This document shows positions 23,298-31,800 of a stretch of 64,000 nt of DNA, in pieces. This DNA is from Chryseobacterium elymi (GTDB taxonomy: Bacteria; Bacteroidota; Bacteroidia; Flavobacteriales; Weeksellaceae), in assembly GCF_003385495.1 (NCBI RefSeq), contig NZ_QNUH01000001.1, positions 1 through 64,000 of the forward strand. Direction: 5' to 3'. The notes beneath the pieces were generated by a model. That model saw only the letters and a program-made list of their open reading frames with translations, made no database searches and was not told the origin of the DNA. Every line of letters begins with the position of its first letter. Within the stretch, counting starts at the first letter, position 1. A program made the position numbers and the translations under genes.

Positions 23298-23660
23298 TTA
23301 AGCTAAAGGAGGATGGAATATTCTGGAAAAGTATTCCGAAGTATGTTCAATACTATAATCTGAATGTATAGTATCATTTTCAGCATCAGATCCTTTCTGT
23401 CCTAAAAATGAAAGGATATCGTGGAAAACAAAAACATCCAGAACGGATATTTTGATGACCTGGGAATTGTTGGACTGTTTTTCAGTTTTCGCCAGTTCTT
23501 TGCTTACGTAACACTTCCCTTTACACGTTGACTGAGGAATATTCCTGTTCTCACAGAGATTTTTTACAATATAATCATAGTTCACGGCATAGTTTACCAA
23601 TGGCAAAACAGGGCGTAATGCAATGGTAAAAATGATGAATATGGAAATAAAAAGTCTCAA
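23298..23660 (-). CDS. Small GKCY-motif membrane protein, paralogue 2
   Basis: The product has 120 residues. An N-terminal hydrophobic segment (LFISIFIIFTIALRPVLPLVNY) is followed by AVNYDYI and the block LCxN-x5-C-x-GKCYVSKELAK, matching the protein at 20844-21212. The C-terminus is SRIFHPPLA. It is monocistronic, with a -7 box TATATTTG just upstream. The nine-copy heptamer repeat begins 82 bp before its start. Function unknown. Its place next to YHS/SCO genes and a metal ATPase points to metal homeostasis. Confidence 0.75.
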   Translation of the reverse strand: MRLFISIFIIFTIALRPVLPLVNYAVNYDYIVKNLCENRNIPQSTCKGKCYVSKELAKTEKQSNNSQVIKISVLDVFVFHDILSFLGQKGSDAENDTIHSDYSIEHTSEYFSRIFHPPLA

Positions 23661-23677
23661 TGATCAGTTCTATTGTA

Positions 23678-23685
23678 CAAATATA
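23678..23685 (-). promoter_or_regulatory. -7 box upstream of GKCY paralogue 2
   Basis: Minus strand TATATTTG, 17 bp before the ATG. A matching TTG at the right distance is not evident. Confidence 0.45.
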
Positions 23686-23742
23686 CTACTCAAATTGATT
23701 TTATAGCTTAGTATATGATGAATGTCATTGATTATTTTTTAG

Positions 23743-23805
23743 ATTAGGGATTAGGGATTAGGGATTAGGGATTAGGGATTAGGGATTAGGGATTAGGGAT
23801 TAGGG
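23743..23805. repeat. Nine perfect copies of the heptamer ATTAGGG
   Basis: 63 bp made of nine uninterrupted 7-bp units. It lies upstream of the GKCY gene at 23298-23660 and downstream of the P-type ATPase, in a non-coding region. Perfect short tandem repeats of this kind change copy number by slippage. Confidence 0.97.
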
Positions 23806-23883
23806 AAAATAAAGCTTCTTACAATTGCGCTAGCTTTCCTCTCGTAGATTATGGGGATTTTGCAGATTTTTTGCTGTAATAAA

Positions 23884-23916
23884 AAACCTTATAGGTTTTA
23901 GAAACCTATAAGGTTT
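23884..23916. repeat. Perfect 15-bp inverted repeat
   Basis: Arms AAACCTTATAGGTTT and AAACCTATAAGGTTT with a 3-nt loop TAG. Each arm is itself partly self-complementary. It may serve as a terminator for the minus-strand ATPase gene or be a dispersed palindromic repeat. Confidence 0.8.
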
Positions 23917-24119
23917 GGGTGTTTCTTATTTTTTTAATGAAAGATGTAGGGTTTTTAATCGCAAAGGCGCGAAAGAGATTACAAAAAGGTTGTTTTAAGG
24001 CGCTAGGATTTTATCTCCGATAAAATTTTGAAATGCTAATAATTTTCCGTTTTATCTTACAGCCTAAAACCTATTATTTTACACCTGCTAACTACAACCT
24101 ATAGCCTAACATCTGCTAC
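23917..24119. other. Non-coding spacer downstream of the P-type ATPase
   Basis: No coding frame. It holds a GCAAAGGCGCGAAAG word akin to the 148-bp repeat at 20405, a small TTTTATC-TCC-GATAAAA palindrome near 24010, and CCTA-rich low-complexity sequence up to the ATPase stop codon. Confidence 0.5.
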
Positions 24120-26084
24120 CTAACTAAACTTCATCCTCTGAATCCTAACTGCATTTAAAATAGCCAGCATCGCTACTCCTACATCTGCAAATACAGCTTC
24201 CCACATCGTTGCCAGACCTCCGGCTCCCAGGGCTAGGACTACAGCTTTTACCGCAAAGGCTAAAACAATATTCTGCCAAACGATTTTTTTGGTCTGTTTA
24301 CCTATATTGATCGCCATTGGGATTTTGCTCGGTTTATCGTCCTGGATAACGACATCTGCGGTTTCAATCGTGGCATCACTTCCGAGTCCGCCCATAGCTA
24401 TTCCTACGTCACTGAGTGCTACTACCGGAGCATCATTTACGCCATCGCCAACAAAGGCTACAGTTTGATTTTTTGCTTTGATTTCTTTTACTTTATTGAC
24501 TTTGTCTTCCGGTAAGAGATCTCCAAAAGCACTGTCAATACCCAGTTGGTCTGCCACATATTTAACAACAGTACTTTTATCGCCGCTCAGCATAGTGGCT
24601 TTTACGCCCATTCTATGCAGGTTGTCAACAGTTTCTTTCGCATCGCTTTTTATACTGTCTGCAATGGTGATGTAGCCCGCAAACTTTTTATCATAAGCTA
24701 TGGCAATAAGTGTGTAGACAATATTGGCATGATTGGTATCATAGGTGATATTGAATTTATCCATCAGCTTAAAATTACCAACCAATAATTCTTTTCCATT
24801 GACTGAAGCTTTTAAGCCATGTCCTGCAATTTCTTCCACATTTTCCAGGGGAAGAGAATGGTCAATCTCTCCTGCATAGTTATGGATTGCTGTGGCTACA
24901 GGGTGTGTACTTTTGCTTTCCAGGGCATTGACCAGTTTCAGGATCTCTTCTTTATTGAATTCGGACTGAATACTTACTTCCTGTACTTTGAATACGCCTT
25001 CCGTCATGGTTCCGGTTTTATCCATCACCACATTCTGGATTTCTGCGATACTGTCTAGGAAATTACTTCCTTTAAATAAGATCCCGTTTCTGCTTGCTGC
25101 TCCAATTCCCCCGAAATATCCTAAAGGAATGGAGATCACCAATGCACAAGGACATGAGATCACCAGAAAGATCAAGGCTCTGTATAACCAGTCTCTGAAC
25201 TGATAATCATCAACAAAGAAATACGGCAGAAGACAGATTCCTATGGCCAGAAATACGACAATCGGTGTGTATACTTTTGCGAATTTTCTGATGAACAATT
25301 CGGTCGGTGCTTTCTGCGCAGTAGCGTTTTGAACCATTTCCAGAATTTTACTCAGCTTGCTGTCTTCGTAAGCGGTATTGACTTTTACGAGAGCAATGCT
25401 GTTCATATTGATCATCCCGGCCAGTACGGCTTCCCCTTTTGTTTTAGTGTCCGGTTTACTCTCACCTGTGAGCGCTGCGGTATTGAATGAAGCTGATTCG
25501 GTCATCAGCTCACCGTCAAGGGCCAGTTTTTCACCGGGCTTCAACTGGATGATATCTCCTATTTTGGTTTCTTTGGCTTTAATGGTCTTTGGTTGACTGG
25601 CTTCAATGATCGTCACCTCATCAGGTCGCTGATCCAATAAGGCCTTGATATTTCCTTTGGCTCTTGAAACGGCCATTCCCTGGAATACTTCTCCTACGGA
25701 ATAGAAAAGCATTACAGCCACACCTTCGGGATATTCCCCGATCACAAATGCACCTACTGTAGCGATTCCCATCAGGAAAAATTCGGAGAATACATCTCCC
25801 TTGATGATGCTTTCATAGGCTTCCTTTAAGACCGGAATACCTACGGGAGCATAGGCCGCCAGATACCAGACCAAACGTACCCAGCCCGTGAACCATTCTG
25901 TTTTTACATAATTGTCTAATGCTATTCCTATCAGCAGCAACAGGAAAGAGATGATGGCAGGAAGAAACATCTGAAAAGGTGTTTTGTCTCCTGTATCGTG
26001 AGAGTGATCATGCCCGTCTCCTTCGGAATGATCGTGTGTATGCTGTTCTTTCTTTTTGGGTTTTGTACTGCAACATTCTTCCAT
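24120..26084 (-). CDS. Heavy-metal P1B-type ATPase (Zn/Cd/Co export type)
   Basis: The product has 654 residues. The N-terminus is a metal-binding tail with CCST and a His/Asp-rich stretch (HTHDHSEGDGHDHSHD, residues 15-30) in place of an HMA domain. The catalytic core shows TGES (207-210), CPC in a membrane helix (311-313), the phosphorylated Asp355 in DKTGTMTEG, an HP motif (STHPVA) and GDGVNDAPV. It exports divalent metals using ATP. The CPC motif fits both Cu and Zn subgroups. The His-rich tail and the neighbouring HME1-type RND pump favour Zn/Cd/Co. A Fur-type box lies 38 bp upstream of its ATG. Confidence 0.92.
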   Translation of the reverse strand: MEECCSTKPKKKEQHTHDHSEGDGHDHSHDTGDKTPFQMFLPAIISFLLLLIGIALDNYVKTEWFTGWVRLVWYLAAYAPVGIPVLKEAYESIIKGDVFSEFFLMGIATVGAFVIGEYPEGVAVMLFYSVGEVFQGMAVSRAKGNIKALLDQRPDEVTIIEASQPKTIKAKETKIGDIIQLKPGEKLALDGELMTESASFNTAALTGESKPDTKTKGEAVLAGMINMNSIALVKVNTAYEDSKLSKILEMVQNATAQKAPTELFIRKFAKVYTPIVVFLAIGICLLPYFFVDDYQFRDWLYRALIFLVISCPCALVISIPLGYFGGIGAASRNGILFKGSNFLDSIAEIQNVVMDKTGTMTEGVFKVQEVSIQSEFNKEEILKLVNALESKSTHPVATAIHNYAGEIDHSLPLENVEEIAGHGLKASVNGKELLVGNFKLMDKFNITYDTNHANIVYTLIAIAYDKKFAGYITIADSIKSDAKETVDNLHRMGVKATMLSGDKSTVVKYVADQLGIDSAFGDLLPEDKVNKVKEIKAKNQTVAFVGDGVNDAPVVALSDVGIAMGGLGSDATIETADVVIQDDKPSKIPMAINIGKQTKKIVWQNIVLAFAVKAVVLALGAGGLATMWEAVFADVGVAMLAILNAVRIQRMKFS

Positions 26085-26121
26085 AAATACTATTTTGATG
26101 TAAAATTAGGGTTATACTCCA

Positions 26122-26136
26122 TGCAATACTATTGCA
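26122..26136. promoter_or_regulatory. Fur-family 7-1-7 operator before the ATPase gene
   Basis: TGCAATA-C-TATTGCA, a perfect 7-1-7 palindrome, overlapping the stop codon of the Fur-family gene and 38 bp upstream of the ATPase start. A near match lies before the RND pump at 33281-33295. Confidence 0.6.
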
Positions 26137-26548
26137 AACTTTCAAGACAGTTTTCGCAGATTCCTTTGGCAAAAAGTCTTATTTCATCGATTCTGAAATT
26201 GGCCTGAACATTTTCAGGGAAGGAAATATCTTCTCTGCAGGTGGTCTGCTTGCATATTTTGCAATAAAAATGCAGATGCCAGTCTTTGTGGGTTTTCTCA
26301 TCGCAGCCGTCATCACATAATTTATATTTTGTAGTGGTATTTTCCTGTATGCTGTGGACAATTCCTTTTTCTTCAAACGTTTTCAGCGTCCGGTAAATGG
26401 TGGTCCTGTCCGCATGATCAAAATGATTTTCCACTTCCGAAAGGGAGAGTGCCGCTTCCTGCGTACTCAAAAAATCATACACCAGAATTCGCATGCTGGT
26501 AGGCTTGGTATTTTTATCGATGAGTTTGGTTTCTATATCTTTTTTCAT
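26129..26548 (-). CDS. Fur-family metalloregulator
   Basis: The product has 139 residues. The winged-helix domain occupies ~15-85 (TSMRILVYDFLSTQEAALSLSEV, DRTTIYRTLKTFEEKGIVH). The C-terminal dimerisation/metal domain has HLHFYC, two CxxC pairs (CKIC and CENC, structural zinc) and His residues. The subfamily (Zur-like or PerR-like) cannot be told apart by eye. It lies between a metal ATPase and a bestrophin-like gene in a metal-efflux run, with a palindromic box at its own 3' end. It probably controls the ATPase and the RND pump. Confidence 0.9.
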   Translation of the reverse strand: MKKDIETKLIDKNTKPTSMRILVYDFLSTQEAALSLSEVENHFDHADRTTIYRTLKTFEEKGIVHSIQENTTTKYKLCDDGCDEKTHKDWHLHFYCKICKQTTCREDISFPENVQANFRIDEIRLFAKGICENCLESLQ

Positions 26549-26569
26549 TTGTACGATTATTTTAATGGA

Positions 26570-27451
26570 TCACATTTCGTAATACAAAGAATTATCTTTT
26601 TTGACAGGAACGTTCTGATCTCCTGCCATCTGTTTAATATTAATTTCTATGGTCAGTGCCAATGCGGTCACAGGCGTATCCACAGGTCCGTTTTCAAAAG
26701 GATCCTGCATGATGATTGATGTTTTTTCTATTGCAAGAAACATGACCGGAATAAGGAACGTAATGATAATTTCAACAGCCAACTGTTCATCATCCAGTCC
26801 AAAAGGAAGAATGGCAGCAAAAACATAGATTAAGGTATGCAGCAAAATACTGTACGACCTTGGAAAAACTGTATTTTTAAGCCTTTCACATTTCCCCATA
26901 CTGTCGCAGAGCCTGGTGATAATGTCATTCAGCTGCATCTGCTGAAAATCCGTTAGAACTTTTGAAGAAGCAATTTCTCTGAGCTGTTGGGAATGTCCAT
27001 CCAGAAGGGCATTCGGAATATTCGCCGCTTTGATCTGATGGTCATCCAGATAATTCTGAACCCTGTCTGAAAAAGGCTGTCTTCTCAGAGATTCACCAAG
27101 AGCATACGTCCAGATGATCTGCCTTTCTGCAAATTCCTTTATGATTTTATCTTCTCCTGCCGGGAAAAACTGGATCACCAACCTCATCAGCGTTCTCGAA
27201 TCATTCACTATCGCTCCCCAGACTGTTCTGGCTTCCCACCATCTTTCATAGGATTGGGAAGTCCGGAATGCCAGCAGCAATGAAACAGCCGTTCCCAAAA
27301 GAGCCGGAATATTAAGGGGAAGTGAAATTTTCCGGAACCACGGGAGAAGGTCTAATAATCCTATGGACACAGCAAATATTCCCATATACAGAATCTGGGT
27401 TTTTATTTCACGGATGAAATACCAGATGGATATTTTTTTGTTTAACAGCAT
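26570..27451 (-). CDS. Bestrophin-like membrane channel protein
   Basis: The product has 293 residues. It has two hydrophobic hairpins near residues 20-70 and 205-245 and the bestrophin/UPF0187 signature ALLGTAVSLLLAFRTSQSYERWWEARTVWG (about 50-79). Bacterial homologues form pentameric ion channels, some conducting cations and some anions such as bicarbonate or chloride. It lies 22 bp before the Fur-family gene in the same direction, and may balance ions during metal efflux. That link is inferred from position. Confidence 0.85.
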   Translation of the reverse strand: MLLNKKISIWYFIREIKTQILYMGIFAVSIGLLDLLPWFRKISLPLNIPALLGTAVSLLLAFRTSQSYERWWEARTVWGAIVNDSRTLMRLVIQFFPAGEDKIIKEFAERQIIWTYALGESLRRQPFSDRVQNYLDDHQIKAANIPNALLDGHSQQLREIASSKVLTDFQQMQLNDIITRLCDSMGKCERLKNTVFPRSYSILLHTLIYVFAAILPFGLDDEQLAVEIIITFLIPVMFLAIEKTSIIMQDPFENGPVDTPVTALALTIEINIKQMAGDQNVPVKKDNSLYYEM

Positions 27452-27579
27452 AACTGAATGATGTATTAGAATGTTTCTTATTCTTACCCTGAAAATGTAC
27501 CGTAAACACCTCTAATTTAGGCATAAAAATCGGTAGTTCTTCAGGCCGGTTTCTATAAATCGATGAGCATTTCCTTATT

Positions 27580-28842
27580 TTAATGCTCATGCCCGCCGGA
27601 ATTGGAAAGTTTAGCATTAATGAAAAAAGCTCCTTTTACTACAATTCTGGCATCAGCAGGAATTCCTTTAACAGGCGTAATGGCTGTATAGCCCATGTCT
27701 GACGTTCCTTTTATCACTTCTAACTTTTCAAAATTTAAGGTTTTTTGATGTTGGACAGGTTCTCCTTTTTCATTTTTGTGATCGTCTCCACCTTCTTCCT
27801 CTTCATGCTCCTCCGGTTTTTTATCTGTGCGGATGAAGACATAGTATTTTCCGTCTGCTTCTACAATGGCTTCATTAGGGACGGCGGGCGTTGTATTTTT
27901 ATCAAGACTGACGATGCCGGTGATATTCATGCCGTCGATCAGACCAGCTTTATTTCCGGTCACTGTGCCATGTACTGAGACCGTTTTGCTTTCGTTTTCA
28001 AAAGAAGATCCTACACTGTACACCATGGCATCATATTCTGTTTCAGGATTATTGGTCAGCTTAAAATGCACGATCTGCCCTACTCTCATTTTTGGAAGAT
28101 CTTTTTCAAAAACCTGGAGGTCAAGGTGGATAGAATTGTTGTCAATGATTTCCGCCACAGGTGATGAAACATCTACATAGCTTCCGATCTGTGCTGAAAT
28201 ACTGCTTACGGTTCCGCTAATGGGTGCTGTAATCACCAACCCTGATCTCATATTGCTATTATTTACTTTTCCCGGACTTATTCCCATCATCTGAAGCTGT
28301 CTCAGCAGGGAAGCTTTTTTCGTTCTCAGGGTTTTAAGTTCTGCATCTGAACTCTGCAGGTTTTTCTTGGCACCTGCATCATTGTCAAAAAGCTCACGTT
28401 GTCTTCTGTATTCCTGTTCTGCATAGGTAATTCTGCTGTTCGTCGTCAGATATTCTTCCTGTAGCCGGATAAATTCAGGATTTGCAATGGTTGCGATCAC
28501 CTGTCCTTTTTTTACGATACTTCCTACCTGTACATTCAGGGTTTTGATCACTCCGCCGTACAGAGAGGTGATTGTTGCTTTATTATTATTAGGAACTCTC
28601 AGAAGACCGTTTGCTTTGATGGTGGAAGTAAGTTCCTTCATTTCTATGGGACCTAAAGATATCCCGACGGATTTGATCTGGTCTTCGGTTAATGATGCGA
28701 TAGTCTGGGGTGCTTCTTTATGACCGCCTTCAGTTTTTTCAGTCTTTTCTTCGTTTTTTTCAATCTGCGTTTCTTTTTTTCCGCAGCTTGAAAGTAAAAG
28801 TGCTGTGACAGTAAGAGATATGATATTGTGCTTTATTTTCAT
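27580..28842 (-). CDS. RND periplasmic adaptor subunit (CusB/CzcB type)
   Basis: The product has 420 residues. A lipoprotein signal (TALLLSSCGKKE) leads to a Lys-rich linker. The membrane-fusion core follows: a barrel-sandwich half (LYGGVIKTLNVQVGSIVKKGQ), an alpha hairpin (LQEEYLTTNSRITYAEQEYRRQRELFDNDAGAKK, about 135-170), and the second half (APISGTVSSISAQIGSYVDV). A His/Glu-rich insertion (HEEEEGGDDHK) near residue 345 and a C-terminal GGHEH are likely metal sites. It joins the RND pump to the outer-membrane channel. The start is 1 bp after the pump's stop codon. Confidence 0.92.
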   Translation of the reverse strand: MKIKHNIISLTVTALLLSSCGKKETQIEKNEEKTEKTEGGHKEAPQTIASLTEDQIKSVGISLGPIEMKELTSTIKANGLLRVPNNNKATITSLYGGVIKTLNVQVGSIVKKGQVIATIANPEFIRLQEEYLTTNSRITYAEQEYRRQRELFDNDAGAKKNLQSSDAELKTLRTKKASLLRQLQMMGISPGKVNNSNMRSGLVITAPISGTVSSISAQIGSYVDVSSPVAEIIDNNSIHLDLQVFEKDLPKMRVGQIVHFKLTNNPETEYDAMVYSVGSSFENESKTVSVHGTVTGNKAGLIDGMNITGIVSLDKNTTPAVPNEAIVEADGKYYVFIRTDKKPEEHEEEEGGDDHKNEKGEPVQHQKTLNFEKLEVIKGTSDMGYTAITPVKGIPADARIVVKGAFFINAKLSNSGGHEH

Positions 28843-28843
28843 G

Positions 28844-31800
28844 TTACTTATTGATGATTGAATTAATGGTAACTACAGATTGGTTGACCTGCTGAATGGA
28901 TTCTAAATATTTCAACTGAATATTGGTGGCGGTCTGCAGGGCAAAAAGATATTCTACATAAGAGATTTCCCCTGTTTTGTAGCCTAACTGAGCTGCTTTG
29001 ACAATTTTTTCTGCATTCGGAATAGCCTGACTTACATAATATTCATACTGCTGTATATCCTGCTGATATTGTGCAAAAGCATTTTCAAGCTGTGTAGAAA
29101 GCTGATTCTGTTTCACCTTTGCATTGGTTTCAGCGGCCAGCTTTTCATATTCCAGAGACTGCATTCTTGCTTTTGTTGCTCCAAACGTCAACGGAATGGC
29201 AACGCCTACAGAGAAAGAATTGAAACGATCGCCCGCATTATAGAATTTTTCCTGCCCGTTTTTGGTATGGAAACCGATTAGCGACTGACTTGTCAAACCA
29301 AGACTGAATTCTGGAAGTCCCTGTGATTTTTCCACGTTTTTATTCTTTTCAGCGATCTCCATTTCGTGATAGAAAGCTTTGACCGTAGGATTATTAGCTA
29401 CAGAAGAACTGTCGAGGATATTTTCTGTTCTCAAAGGTTCGTAATCGCTTTTAAAGGGAACTTCAACATCTTCGGAAGTATTTAATAAGGTCTTTAGATT
29501 TTTATAGGCATTGTTTAAATACACTTCATTCTGTTTCAGCAGCAGACTGATTTCACCCTTTTGGGTTTCTGCTGTGTTAATTTCAATCTTCTTGATATCT
29601 CCCGCTTTAAATCTTACGGTTGCAATCCTGATAAAATCCTGATAAAGACTGTCAAGATCTTTCAATTTAAATTTATTGTACTGAAGATATTCGATCTGAT
29701 AATAATAGCTCCTTACCTGTTTGGTCAGCTCGTTCGCTGAAACTTCTTTATCGATCTGTCTGCTTCTGATATTTTCGGTGATCAATTCTCTTCTTGCTTT
29801 GAACAGCGTGGGAAAAGGAATGCTTTGTGAAATGGCAAATGACTGGTCAAATTTCGGGCTGTTGTATTGTCCAAGCTGGGCTTCAAAATTTAATTTGGGA
29901 AGTTCTTTTGCCGTTCCTTTCAAAACTTCGGCAGATTTTATACTGAGATCTTTTGATTTTAAAACCAAATTATTTTCGGCAGCCATTTCTACTGCCTGAT
30001 CTACGGAAATCTGTCTGGTCTGCGCATTGAAGGTCTGTCCGAACATCAGAAATCCAAGAACGATAACTGTTGTGACTGGCTTAATTCTATTCATCTTTCG
30101 TGGAATCTTTGAATTAAAAATAATATAGAGCATTGGCAGGACAAATAAGGTAAGGAATGTTGCAGTTACTAACCCTCCGATGACTACGGTTGCCAATGGT
30201 TTCTGTACCTCAGCTCCCGCTCCCGTAGAAATCGCCATTGGCAGGAATCCTAATGAGGCTACCGTTGCCGTCATCAGAACGGGTCTCAATCTGGTTTTTG
30301 TTCCTTCATATACTCTTTTCAATACATCCGTCTCGCCCTCTTTTTCCAGTTGGTTAAAAGTTCCGATCAAAACGATTCCGTTAAGAACTGCGACTCCGAA
30401 AAGAGCAATAAACCCGATTCCGGCGCTGATACTGAACGGCATATCTCTCAAAAGAAGCGCAAATACGCCTCCGATGGCACTCATCGGAATGGCTGTAAAG
30501 ATCAATGCGGCCTGCTTAAACGAGTGGAAGGTAAAATAAAGCAGCATAAAAATCAGAAAGAGAGAAACCGGAACAGCAATCATCAGACGCTTGCTGGCTT
30601 CCTGTAAATTTTCAAACTGTCCGCCATAGGTAAAATAATATCCGGAAGGTAACTTGATCTGTTGATCCAGTTTGGCCTGAATATCTTTCACCACACTTTG
30701 TACATCGCGGTCTTTTACATTGAAACCGATGACGATTCTTCTTTTTCCTTCTTCACGGCTGATCTGTGCAGGCCCCAGTTTATAGCTGATATTGGCGACC
30801 TGAGAAAGAGGAATCTGTGCTCCTGTACCTGTTGCGATCATTAAGTTATTCACATCATCAATATTCGTTCTGTGAAGACTGTCGAGACGGACTACAAGAT
30901 CAAAACGCCTTTCGTTTTCAAAGACCTGACCGGCTGCTTTTCCGGCAAAGGCTGTACTTACGGCATTGTTTACATCTTCTATATTTAAACCATAATTGGC
31001 CATTCTTGTTCTGTCGTATTCTACGTTAATTTGGGGAAGTCCACTTATTCTTTCAATCTGGGGAGGAGTGGCTCCATCAACAGTCTGGATGATCTTTCCT
31101 ACTTTATCTGCATAAATAGACAGCGAATCCAGGTTTTCACCGAAAATTTTAACGGCAACGTCCTGTCTGATCCCCGTCATCAATTCATTGAAACGCATCT
31201 GAATCGGCTGATTCTTTTCAAAAAACACCCCGGGAATGGTTTCTAATTTTTCACTGATCTCATCAGCGAGTTCTGTATATGATTTTTTTGATTTCCATTC
31301 GCTTTGTGGTTTTAAAACGACAATCAGGTCGGTAGCTTCGGGAGGCATCGGGTCGGTAGGAACCTCAGCGGAACCGGTTTTTCCAACAACCATTTTCACC
31401 TCATCAAACTGTTTGATAAGCCTTGAAGCCTGCATGGAGGTTTCGATACTCTGGCTGAGTGAACTTCCCTGCGGCAGGATACAGTGGAATGCATAATCCC
31501 CTTCCTGCAGCTGCGGAATAAATTCGCCACCCATATTTTTGAAAATAAAGGCACTGATGACGAAGATGAAAATCGTGACCGAAACAATGATGTATTTTAC
31601 TTTAACAGCTTTCTGCAGCATCGGCTGATAGATCTTCTGCAGGAAGTTCATCATCTTATCTGAAAAGGTTTCTTTATGGGAAATCTTTTTGGACAAGAAC
31701 AGGGCACTCATCATCGGAATATAGGTCAGTGAAAGGATCAACGCTCCTAAAATGGCAAATCCTACTGTTTTAGCCATCGGAGTAAACATTTTTCCTTCGA

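Noticed and set aside
23743..23805. Telomere-like end or replicon terminus
   Set aside because: The heptamer resembles eukaryotic telomere repeats, but genes continue normally on both sides. It is an internal simple repeat.
26354..26719. 121-codon plus-strand frame across the fur/bestrophin junction
   Set aside because: It is antisense to two confident genes with family motifs.
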